Source: Flavobacteriales bacterium UBA1694
GTDB lineage: Bacteria; Bacteroidota; Bacteroidia; Flavobacteriales; Weeksellaceae
Length of the DNA: 10,488 nt
Reading direction: 5' to 3'
Assembly (NCBI GenBank): GCA_002319955.1
Contig: DCJS01000048.1
Coordinates: 9,268-19,755, forward strand
A program made the position numbers and the translations under genes. This document shows, one piece after another, positions 1 through 6,311 of the stretch. The notes under the pieces were generated by a model. The model was not told the DNA's origin. It saw nothing but the letters and a program-made list of their open reading frames with translations, and did not search any database. Within the stretch, counting starts at the first letter, position 1. Every line of letters starts with the position of its first letter.

Positions 1-750
1 CCTTTCATACTCTTAGACTACAATTCAAAATATAGCTTTCCGCCTTCAGAAATTCCTAGAGGAGTCGGCGTGCATCCACACAAAGGATTTGAGACCGTAA
101 CGATTGCCTATAAAGGACGCATAGAGCACGGGGATAGTTCTGGCGGTGGCGGCATCATTGGAGAAGGCGACGTGCAATGGATGACGGCCGCTTCAGGCGT
201 GCTGCATAAAGAATTTCATGAGACCCAGTGGAGTAAAAACGGCGGGGAGTTTCAAATGATTCAATTGTGGGTCAACCTTCCAAGTAAAGAAAAGAAAGGC
301 CCGCCAAAATACCAAGCTATTTCTAAAGAGGCTATTAAAATGGTCGAGTTAAGTGAAAACCGTGGGTCTGTTCGCATAATTGCAGGAGACTATGAAAATC
401 AGACAGGTCCAGCCAGTACCTTCACCCCGATTCATTTGTATAATGTTGAACTAAAAGCAGGCGCTAAATTAAAACTGAATTTTCCATCTAGTTATACCAC
501 GGCGCTCGTGGCGATCGAAGGAAATTCAAAATTAAATGACAGTGAATTTGCGCAAGATCATTTTGCCTTAATGGCTAACGATGGTGAAGAATTTAGCCTA
601 GAAGCGGTTACACACACCCTTGTCCTAGTAATGAGTGGAGAGCCTATAAAGGAACCAATTGCTGCGCAAGGGCCCTTTGTGATGAACACCCACGCTGAAC
701 TAATACAGGCGTTTGAAGAGTTCAACACTGGGAAATTCGGGCATTTATAA
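1..750 (+). CDS. Pirin family protein (5' end cut by window edge)
   Basis: The reading frame is open from base 1 and stops at 750, so this is a 249-residue C-terminal portion; the family is usually about 280-290 residues, so some 30-40 N-terminal residues lie outside. Pirins are bicupins with one metal site in the N-terminal cupin; bacterial members such as YhhW have quercetinase activity, others act as redox-sensing cofactors, and the substrate here is unknown. The metal ligands are visible: HPH in HPHKGFETVT (bases 73-81 encode H-P-H) and the later His and Glu in GVLHKEFHE. The C-terminal signature GPFVMNT and a GKF near the end are also typical. The GTG at base 70 is not the true start, because conserved pirin sequence (FILLDYN, FPP) precedes it in frame. 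From memory, a GNAT gene often follows pirin in flavobacteria, which fits the remnant downstream. Family assignment is firm; the biochemical role is not. Confidence 0.95.
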   Translation, partial: PFILLDYNSKYSFPPSEIPRGVGVHPHKGFETVTIAYKGRIEHGDSSGGGGIIGEGDVQWMTAASGVLHKEFHETQWSKNGGEFQMIQLWVNLPSKEKKGPPKYQAISKEAIKMVELSENRGSVRIIAGDYENQTGPASTFTPIHLYNVELKAGAKLKLNFPSSYTTALVAIEGNSKLNDSEFAQDHFALMANDGEEFSLEAVTHTLVLVMSGEPIKEPIAAQGPFVMNTHAELIQAFEEFNTGKFGHL

Positions 751-844
751 TCCAGATTTTCTAGGAAAGTAACCTCGAGCCTCTCGGTTGTTTACACATG
801 ATTCCAACTATAGAGGCTTTTGCAACAAATTAAAAAATAACAAA

Positions 845-1075
845 ATGAAACCAGAATTTGAAACCTTAGAACTCGTTAAAAACGAGGCAGACAAACAATT
901 TGAATTAACTGTTGAAGGCCATAAAGCGTTTATCCAATTTCACGAAATTGCGGACCGCTATTTTCGTGCAGCGTCATACGATGTTCCAGTTTTTGGCATT
1001 GGGTAAAATATCCTCTGTAATTTTATATTCATACTGAGAAAGTGGGTTTAGACTTTCTTTTAAAGGCTTTGTTTT
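845..1075 (+). pseudogene. Decayed YjdJ-like GNAT N-acetyltransferase
   Basis: An ATG at 845, after an A-rich leader, opens a 53-codon frame ending at 1006. Its product, with FELTVEGHKAFIQF, matches the N-terminal half of the small (about 95-residue) YjdJ-type GNAT family. The core acetyl-CoA-binding part is not intact. Pieces that resemble it are found alternately in two frames: HT in the +1 frame near 980, DVPVFGIG in the original frame (about 982-1005), KISSVI in the +1 frame just after, and EKVGLDFLLKAL in the original frame at 1036-1071, beyond the stop at 1004-1006. Together they read like the HTeVP..GkGig..lvekvLdfl order of the family. The CPFV..Y..RHPEW end is missing. I infer several indels plus 3' loss, leaving no working enzyme. 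A TTG at 788 could extend the frame upstream but is a poor start. A short functional derivative cannot be excluded. Confidence 0.7.
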
Positions 1076-1078
1076 GTA

Positions 1079-1114
1079 TTTTGTCAAGTAAACGAAGCAA
1101 TATACTTGACAAAA
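1079..1114. repeat. Perfect 12-bp inverted repeat
   Basis: TTTTGTCAAGTA (1079-1090) is mirrored exactly by TACTTGACAAAA (1103-1114) around a 12-nt AT-rich loop. It begins a few bases after the last recognisable GNAT residues. Transcribed, it would form a hairpin, but it is GC-poor and has no proper U-tract, so it is a weak terminator candidate. It could equally be a protein-binding palindrome or a junction left by a rearrangement. Confidence 0.7.
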
Positions 1115-1120
1115 CATTTT

Positions 1121-1137
1121 GTTTAATTCTATTAAAC
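1121..1137. repeat. Small 7-bp inverted repeat beside the 12-bp one
   Basis: GTTTAAT and ATTAAAC flank a 3-nt loop (TCT), only 6 nt after the larger inverted repeat. The pair gives two tandem AT-rich hairpins. In a sequence this AT-rich the small one could be chance. Confidence 0.4.
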
Positions 1138-1325
1138 AGTTCCTTTTACAAACTTACATTCTATAAAAAAAGACTATCCTTGAGTAATAAAACTAGATTT
1201 TTATATTAAACTTAGTTAGTATTGACTAATTAAATGTTGGCTGTACTTCTAGCCGTGAATGAAGGCTTTGCCTGAAAACCAAACAATTTAATCTAGAGAT
1301 TAATCATTCAAGCTTGCATAAATAA

Positions 1326-1347
1326 TCCCTAAACATTCGAATAGGGA
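1326..1347 (-). terminator. Possible weak terminator of the leftward gene
   Basis: TCCCTA (1326-1331) and TAGGGA (1342-1347) form a perfect 6-bp stem around a 10-nt loop. It lies 43 nt past the stop of the leftward gene and is followed on the minus strand by an AT-rich run with TTATTT. The stem is short and the U-tract imperfect, so this is tentative. Confidence 0.35.
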
Positions 1348-1390
1348 CTATACACATTGTAACCTACACTCTACTCTTATAGCCTAGGCT

Positions 1391-2122
1391 TCATAGTCGC
1401 TTAATTTCTAGTGACACTGATATCATCTTGGCACCATTTGGATTGCAGTCGTCTGAGTTTCGGTACCACGGAATGTATTTTGTTGTTAGCTTCCCGGAAT
1501 AGTCTCGATTAACGAAGTGGTAGTCCACTGAGGGGTGAGTTTCTGTTCGATTACACCAATTCCTTAAACTGTACTCCGAATTCTCAACACGAACAGGTCC
1601 GAAATTAGTTTCCGTTGCCTGCCTGATCTGTGCCAGACTTTCCCTTGTGTAAGGTAATGCACTTGTACTATACTCTACAAGATGGACCGAGGCAGAAATT
1701 GATTTAAGCTGGTTGTTCTCGAAAGTATAGTACGCATAGCGAAGCTGCGTATTGGAACCGGTGCCCGGTATTTCTACCCATTGTCCAATCACATACGGAA
1801 ACTCTACCGCGTATTTGTCTTGAAAACCCAACTGCTGTCCCCACGTGCTATTTTGCTCAAGCATTGTGCGTAGATCTCCTCTCATTTCATCAATAAAGGG
1901 CTCCATCGTCCTTTTACTTAACTTAATCCCCATGTGTTTTCGAAGTCTTTTATGGATCTCTTGCAGATCATTCCGATAATAATACTCAGCTAAATCTAGA
2001 GCCACTTCGATAGCCTGCTCTTTTGAGGTATTAAAACTAATACCCTTTATGTACTCGCGATTTAGGGACTGAGCTGCAAAAGAGCAGCTTAGCATCAGAA
2101 AAACTAAAGTAAATACTCTCAT
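1391..2122 (-). CDS. Exported protein of unknown family
   Basis: This encodes 243 residues from the ATG at 2122. I chose that start because MRVFTLVFLMLSCSFAAQS is a classic signal peptide (one Arg, a hydrophobic core, cleavage likely after FAA or AAQS). An in-frame TTG at 2152 would add ten polar residues in front of it. The Cys in the signal does not fit a lipobox (M-L-S before C), so I expect a soluble periplasmic or secreted protein. The mature part starts with a helical, charged region (residues about 20-100), then looks beta-rich, with alternating aromatic and polar residues, and carries only two Cys near the C-terminus (in NWCNR and DDCNP) that could pair as a disulfide. I recognise no domain or catalytic motif. 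It stands alone, divergent from the 939-residue gene and flanked by gene-poor DNA. No Shine-Dalgarno sequence is present. Confidence 0.75.
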   Translation of the reverse strand: MRVFTLVFLMLSCSFAAQSLNREYIKGISFNTSKEQAIEVALDLAEYYYRNDLQEIHKRLRKHMGIKLSKRTMEPFIDEMRGDLRTMLEQNSTWGQQLGFQDKYAVEFPYVIGQWVEIPGTGSNTQLRYAYYTFENNQLKSISASVHLVEYSTSALPYTRESLAQIRQATETNFGPVRVENSEYSLRNWCNRTETHPSVDYHFVNRDYSGKLTTKYIPWYRNSDDCNPNGAKMISVSLEIKRL

Positions 2123-2127
2123 AATTT

Positions 2128-2149
2128 GGTGGCTTTTAAGGTGGCTTTT
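2128..2149 (-). repeat. 10-bp tandem direct repeat just upstream of a start codon
   Basis: On the minus strand AAAAGCCACC occurs twice, separated by TT, ending 5 nt before the ATG at 2122. Both copies are exact (2128-2137 and 2140-2149 on the plus strand). It occupies the ribosome-binding position but is not SD-like. It could be a regulator site, an RNA-binding site or a simple duplication. Confidence 0.6.
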
Positions 2150-2193
2150 CAATTAGACGAACGTCCCCAAAAATCCACTAAATAGTTGAATAA

Positions 2194-2219
2194 GGAAATA
2201 CCTAACTCTAGGTATTTCC
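2194..2219. repeat. 11-bp perfect palindrome in the divergent spacer
   Basis: GGAAATACCTA (2194-2204) and TAGGTATTTCC (2209-2219) are exact reverse complements around the 4-nt loop ACTC. It lies between the start codons of two divergent genes (2122 and 2367), where an operator would be expected. A tight hairpin is also possible, but neither side has a U-tract, so a terminator is less likely. Confidence 0.75.
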
Positions 2220-2342
2220 AAGATTCGAATTTACTAGTCGACTTTAAAATAATAGGCTGCTGATCGGATACAAAGCTCAAATGCAAAAACGGCTAATGAA
2301 GTTTTTTTTGTCACTAGTATTTTACACCTCAATGCAAACGAC

Positions 2343-2350
2343 TATATTTG
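2343..2350 (+). promoter_or_regulatory. Candidate -7 element for the 939-residue gene
   Basis: TATATTTG fits the Bacteroidota -7 consensus TAnnTTTG exactly and lies 16 nt before the ATG at 2367. I find no TTG at the usual 17-23 nt upstream, so the assignment rests on one element and position. Confidence 0.45.
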
Positions 2351-2366
2351 AGACCGCTATGCACCT

Positions 2367-5186
2367 ATGAAGATACACAGACTCTTATATATACTCTTAT
2401 TTATTACACCATTTTTGGCTGTTGCACAAGGCGATAGCCTTGTAGTAAACGTGGTACTTAAAGAGGACCTTAAGACTCTTGAGGTGCAACAAAGGCTTCG
2501 TTACACAAACCCCTTTGCGCACGCCATCAATGAAATTCAGCTTTTAAATTGGATAGCTGCCTACAAAAATGAGGGGACTTCCCTAGCCAGCCGCAAAATT
2601 GAGGACCGCCAAAAGCAGCTGTATTTTGCAAAAAAAGAGGCGCTTGGAAGGCTCAGTTCCTTAACTCTAAACGATTCACTTGCCATTGAGGGGCTTGAGA
2701 AAGAAACGCTTCAGCTTCCACTTTCAAAACCATTAGAACCAGGACAAAGCATTACGTTAAATCTAGCCTACACCCTCTCGCTTCCGTCCAAGGACTTTAC
2801 GGGCTATGGCAGCTCAGAGCAGAGCATCGCCTTAAAATACTTCTTTTTAGTCCCGAATTCCTTTGAAACCATTGACCCATTGCCCCGTCACTTTAATGAC
2901 ACGGAACAGACTCAAAGTGGCGGGCAACATTGGCGCTTCCAATTTTCGCTTCCAAAGGACTTTTCAATTGAGAGTAATCTTGTAAAATTGAATGATTCGA
3001 CTTCCCTATTCTCTGGCACGTTGGCCGATGATCCGGAATTCTTACTAACGAAGTACAAGCCCCAGAGCCTCATTTCGAGCTCGCGCTATGGCGAGACGAC
3101 TTTTGTTTTTGGCTACCCCGTGGATACAGAGCAGCTCTCGACGCTGCATTACTTACTCCCCGTTCACTTAAATTATATCGGAGAGAAATTAGGCGAGGTT
3201 CCTTCCAAAATTCTACTGACAGAAAAATTCCATTCTAAAGAAGACTTTTTCGGTATCGACGATATTAAGTTCTGGAAGTTTCGATACAAGATGTTTACGG
3301 ACATGGAAAAAACGGACCTAGATTATTTTAGTATGGTTTCTAAAAAAGCCGTACTCGCCTCATCGATCACCCAAAAATCAAAAGACCACTGGCTCAAGAA
3401 TGGCCTACAAACCTATTTGGAGATTCAGTATCTGAAACAAAATTACAGTGAATCACTTCTACTTGGAAAACTCCCGCAACAGGCGCAGCTCTTTGGGATT
3501 CGTCCTTTAAAATACCTGACTGCCTCAAAGTTGAAACTCTCAGAGCGGTACGGTTTAGCGTACCAATACATCATGACTCAGAATCTGGATCAGAAAATTG
3601 GCACGCCTTACCCCGTTTTAAGTAATTTCAACGATATGGCGATTAGTCAGTTTGAGACCGGGAGCCTTTTTAATTTCATTGCTGAAAAAATGGGCCCTTT
3701 GAAATTTGAAGAATTTGTAAGAGCGTATTTTCAAAAAAGAAACGGCACGCTGATCGACTCGAAAGAGTTCTTAGATCACCTTACCCTTAAGAGCGGTTAC
3801 TCTTCAAACTTTTTAGAGAACTTCATTCACGATAAGAACCGCGTTAATTTCAAAGTGAAAAAGTTTGAAAAAAAACCGGAAGGCTATTTAGTCACCATTT
3901 CCAAAAACACGGACTATGGAATCCCTATTAAAATAACGTCAGAAGATTTTGAAGGCACTAAAAAAGCCTTTTGGTACGATACGTCTTCAAAACGAAATGA
4001 AGGGCACTACCTTATTCCAAGACCGGAGGTTAAGAAAGTATCCGTCAACGGCGAATACCTTTTCCCTGAATCGAATTATAGAGACAACTACCTCTACACC
4101 ATGGGGCTTTTTGCAAACACCAAACGCATCAAAGTAAAACTCTTAAAAGACATTCCAAATCCAGAATACAACGAAATCTACCTAAGCCCAAAACTAACTT
4201 TTAATGCGTACGACAAAGTTCTTTTAGGCGTCGGCATTCGAAACAAATCCTTATTTGATCAGCCTTTCCAGTATTCCTTCTCCCCCTATTTTAGTACGGG
4301 AACAAATAAATTTACGGGCTCGGCTGGCGTAAATTATAGTTTCAGACCACAGGACGCCTTTTTCAGAACACTCGAAGTGGGCGCAGGCGCCTCCTACTTC
4401 CATTACAATTACGATCTGGCTTATAAAAAATTGAGCGTTTCTTCAACCCTTAACTTTTCAAAAGTTTTACGAAGCGATATCAGTCGCGCGCTCTATTTCT
4501 CATTCAGTCATTTCGAAAAAGACCTCACCCCCGAACTTATCGCTCAAGGGGAATACGATAAGTACGGCCTTTGGAGCATCGGGTATGGGTATAGTGATCG
4601 CAAAATCATTCATGAAATCTCGTTTGGCTCTAGCCTTCAGCTCATGAATGACTTTCAAAAACTCTCAGCCGAGGCTTATTACCGCTGGGAATATGCACAG
4701 AATAAAAAAATAAGCTTCCGACTTTTCGGCGGCGTCTTTTTCTCGAATAACGCGAGAAACAACTTATTTGATTTCGGCGTTTCAAGGGTTTCTAATTATG
4801 CCTTTAACTACAGTTTAATTGGACAAAGCGCAACCACAGGAATCCTTTCTCAGCAATACGTTCAGGCTGAAGGAGGCTTTAAATCCCATGTTGCAGAACC
4901 GGTAAACAGCTGGATCACGAGCGTTGGGGTGGACGGCCATGTTTGGAAACTTTTCAACCTTTACGCCGACGCCGGCGTTTATAAAAACAAGAACCAATCC
5001 ACGAAATTCATATGGGACACCGGGGTTAAATTAAAGCTCATTCCAGACTTCCTCGAGATTTACTTCCCTTTACAATCGTCGCTCGGATTTGAGCCCTCAA
5101 TGGAGGATTACACCAAGCGTATCCGCTTCACCCTCATTCTTAACTTTGGCGCCCTAACAAGTCATTTTAGAAAAGGCTGGTACTAA
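2367..5186 (+). CDS. M1-peptidase-like protein with C-terminal outer-membrane beta-barrel, probably non-catalytic
   Basis: The product has 939 residues. Residues 1-20 are a signal peptide with cleavage likely at AVA|Q. The N-terminal region (about 24-230) is beta-rich and resembles the N-domain of flavobacterial gluzincin/M1-like proteins (LLNWIAAYKNEGTSLASRK). Around residues 340-350, DHWLKNGLQTY corresponds to the M1 helix that normally reads W-L-N-E-G-x-x-T-Y and supplies the third zinc ligand, but the Glu is Asn here (345). No HEXXH motif precedes it, or occurs anywhere I can see. From about 600 to the C-terminal Tyr the sequence alternates aromatic, small and polar residues (LSPKLTFNAYDKVLLGVGIR, then GNY/SYFHYNY-type strands) and ends in RKGWY, as outer-membrane barrels do. 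I infer an outer-membrane protein with a periplasmic or surface peptidase-like region that binds rather than cuts. It has its own candidate promoter, and dusB follows after 48 nt. The barrel and family calls are moderately sure; the role is unknown. Confidence 0.85.
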   Translation: MKIHRLLYILLFITPFLAVAQGDSLVVNVVLKEDLKTLEVQQRLRYTNPFAHAINEIQLLNWIAAYKNEGTSLASRKIEDRQKQLYFAKKEALGRLSSLTLNDSLAIEGLEKETLQLPLSKPLEPGQSITLNLAYTLSLPSKDFTGYGSSEQSIALKYFFLVPNSFETIDPLPRHFNDTEQTQSGGQHWRFQFSLPKDFSIESNLVKLNDSTSLFSGTLADDPEFLLTKYKPQSLISSSRYGETTFVFGYPVDTEQLSTLHYLLPVHLNYIGEKLGEVPSKILLTEKFHSKEDFFGIDDIKFWKFRYKMFTDMEKTDLDYFSMVSKKAVLASSITQKSKDHWLKNGLQTYLEIQYLKQNYSESLLLGKLPQQAQLFGIRPLKYLTASKLKLSERYGLAYQYIMTQNLDQKIGTPYPVLSNFNDMAISQFETGSLFNFIAEKMGPLKFEEFVRAYFQKRNGTLIDSKEFLDHLTLKSGYSSNFLENFIHDKNRVNFKVKKFEKKPEGYLVTISKNTDYGIPIKITSEDFEGTKKAFWYDTSSKRNEGHYLIPRPEVKKVSVNGEYLFPESNYRDNYLYTMGLFANTKRIKVKLLKDIPNPEYNEIYLSPKLTFNAYDKVLLGVGIRNKSLFDQPFQYSFSPYFSTGTNKFTGSAGVNYSFRPQDAFFRTLEVGAGASYFHYNYDLAYKKLSVSSTLNFSKVLRSDISRALYFSFSHFEKDLTPELIAQGEYDKYGLWSIGYGYSDRKIIHEISFGSSLQLMNDFQKLSAEAYYRWEYAQNKKISFRLFGGVFFSNNARNNLFDFGVSRVSNYAFNYSLIGQSATTGILSQQYVQAEGGFKSHVAEPVNSWITSVGVDGHVWKLFNLYADAGVYKNKNQSTKFIWDTGVKLKLIPDFLEIYFPLQSSLGFEPSMEDYTKRIRFTLILNFGALTSHFRKGWY

Positions 5187-5197
5187 GAAAGATTCAT

Positions 5198-5230
5198 TTG
5201 GTGCATACTAAACTAGATTTCGTATTTTTG
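5198..5230 (+). promoter_or_regulatory. Promoter of dusB (TTG-N22-TAnnTTTG)
   Basis: TTG at 5198-5200 and TATTTTTG at 5223-5230 are 22 nt apart, within the 17-23 nt reported for Flavobacterium promoters. The -7 element ends only 4 nt before the dusB ATG at 5235. Transcription normally starts a few bases after this element, so the mRNA would have almost no leader. Confidence 0.6.
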
Positions 5231-5234
5231 CACC

Positions 5235-6230
5235 ATGGTAAAAATTGGCCCAATTGAACTTCCCGAGTACCCCTTACTTCTTGCCCCCATGGAGGACGTA
5301 AGTGATCCGCCGTTTCGCCGTCTGTGCAAGATGCATGGCGCCGATTTAATGTATTCGGAGTTTATCTCTTCAGAGGGACTGATTCGCGATGCGATGAAAA
5401 GCAAAATGAAGCTTGACATTTTTGATTATGAACGCCCCGTAGGCATTCAAATCTTTGGCGGAGATGAAGAGGCCATGGCCCTATCGGCCAAAATTGTTGA
5501 CGCAGTCCAGCCCGATATCGTAGACATCAATTTCGGATGTCCTGTGAAAAAAGTAGTCAGCAAGGGCGCAGGGGCAGGCGTCTTAAAAGACGTGGATTTG
5601 ATGGTAAGACTTACCAAAGCTGTTGTAAACTCAACAGAATTGCCCGTGACTGTAAAAACCCGTTTAGGGTGGGATGTTGATTCCATTAACATTCAAGAAG
5701 TGGCCCTTAGACTGCAAGATGCCGGAATAAAAGCCCTAACGATTCATGCCAGAACCCGCGCGCAAATGTACAAGGGAGAAGCAGACTGGACTTACATTTC
5801 TCAAATTAAAAACCATCCGGATATTGAAATTCCAATCTTTGGAAATGGCGATATTGACTCAGGCCCAAAGGCTAAAGAGTATAAAGAAAAATACAATTGT
5901 GACGGGGTGATGATTGGCCGCGGCGCCATTGGCTACCCTTGGATTTTTAACGAAATCAAGCACTATTTTAAAACCGGTGAAGTCCTACCCCCTCCAACGC
6001 TAGCGCAGCGCCTTGAGGCCGTTCGACAGCATGCCGAGTGGAGTATTGACTGGAAAGGCGAGCGTACGGGTCTTGTGGAAATGCGTCAGCATTATTCCAA
6101 TTACTTTCGAGCGATTCCCCATTTTAAAGAGTTTCGAAGACGCTTTCTAGAGGTTGGGAATTTAGCGCAGATGGATGAGCTTATTGAAGAAACAGCGGCC
6201 TTTTATGAGCAGCATGCATTCGAGATCTAA
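5235..6230 (+). CDS. dusB: tRNA-dihydrouridine synthase, DusB type
   Basis: This 331-residue FMN enzyme reduces specific uridines in the tRNA D-loop to dihydrouridine using NAD(P)H. The length matches the family (about 320-345). The TIM barrel begins with LAPMEDVSDPPFRRL (residues 16-30). The catalytic Cys is C102 in NFGCPVKKV, which also carries the K-x-x-x-K/G pattern typical of DusB. K141 in VKTRLGW and H171 in TIHARTRAQ contact FMN or RNA in relatives. GNGDI (203-207) and GRGAIGYPW (228-236) form the phosphate-binding part. The C-terminal helical domain (about 250-331) binds tRNA. The ATG follows directly on a promoter -7 element and lacks a Shine-Dalgarno. A weak -7-like sequence before the next gene suggests dusB and the ABC genes may be separate units. 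I see no defect. DusB rather than another Dus is inferred from overall resemblance. Confidence 0.95.
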   Translation: MVKIGPIELPEYPLLLAPMEDVSDPPFRRLCKMHGADLMYSEFISSEGLIRDAMKSKMKLDIFDYERPVGIQIFGGDEEAMALSAKIVDAVQPDIVDINFGCPVKKVVSKGAGAGVLKDVDLMVRLTKAVVNSTELPVTVKTRLGWDVDSINIQEVALRLQDAGIKALTIHARTRAQMYKGEADWTYISQIKNHPDIEIPIFGNGDIDSGPKAKEYKEKYNCDGVMIGRGAIGYPWIFNEIKHYFKTGEVLPPPTLAQRLEAVRQHAEWSIDWKGERTGLVEMRQHYSNYFRAIPHFKEFRRRFLEVGNLAQMDELIEETAAFYEQHAFEI

Positions 6231-6281
6231 TCCGCCATCTGATCCAACGAATCTTCTGAAAATACTTCTTTAATTTTTGTG

Positions 6282-6289
6282 TATTTTTA
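6282..6289 (+). promoter_or_regulatory. Weak -7-like element before the ABC operon
   Basis: TATTTTTA differs from TAnnTTTG only in the last base and lies 22 nt before the ATG at 6312. A second near match, with one extra base, is at 6271-6279. No TTG is correctly spaced. It is a tentative promoter in the 81-nt gap after dusB. Confidence 0.25.
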
Positions 6290-6311
6290 CGGCTAGAAGC
6301 CCATTTAAACT

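Larger units (their letters stand above)
1115..1390. other. Gene-free AT-rich stretch between GNAT remnant and unknown secreted protein
   Basis: I see no supportable gene on either strand. The longest thing beginning with ATG that I noted is a 13-codon frame at 1234-1275, too short to claim. The segment 1234-1280 is locally richer in G and C and contains small self-complementary pieces (GGCT/AGCC, GGC-TTT-GCC). A short palindrome follows at 1326-1347. No tRNA, riboswitch or transposase fragment is recognisable. The composition suggests decayed or accessory DNA. Confidence 0.6.

Noticed and set aside
778..818. 7-bp inverted repeat AGCCTCT/AGAGGCT followed by TTTT as a pirin terminator
   Set aside because: The loop is 27 nt and the T-run is short, so a functional terminator between pirin and the GNAT remnant is not convincing.
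1079..1137. CRISPR or tandem-repeat array
   Set aside because: Only inverted, not regularly spaced direct, repeats are present; no array anywhere in the window.
1234..1275. 13-codon frame beginning MLAVLLAV as a small hydrophobic peptide gene
   Set aside because: Too short, with no ribosome-binding context or promoter; expected by chance in 300 bp.
2359..2370. Three-codon upstream frame (ATG CAC CTA TGA) overlapping the start of the 939-codon gene
   Set aside because: An ATG-stop this short arises by chance, and nothing indicates that it is translated.
3949..4137. 62-codon plus-strand frame inside the 939-codon gene
   Set aside because: Shifted-frame shadow of a clearly coding gene, without homology or start signals.
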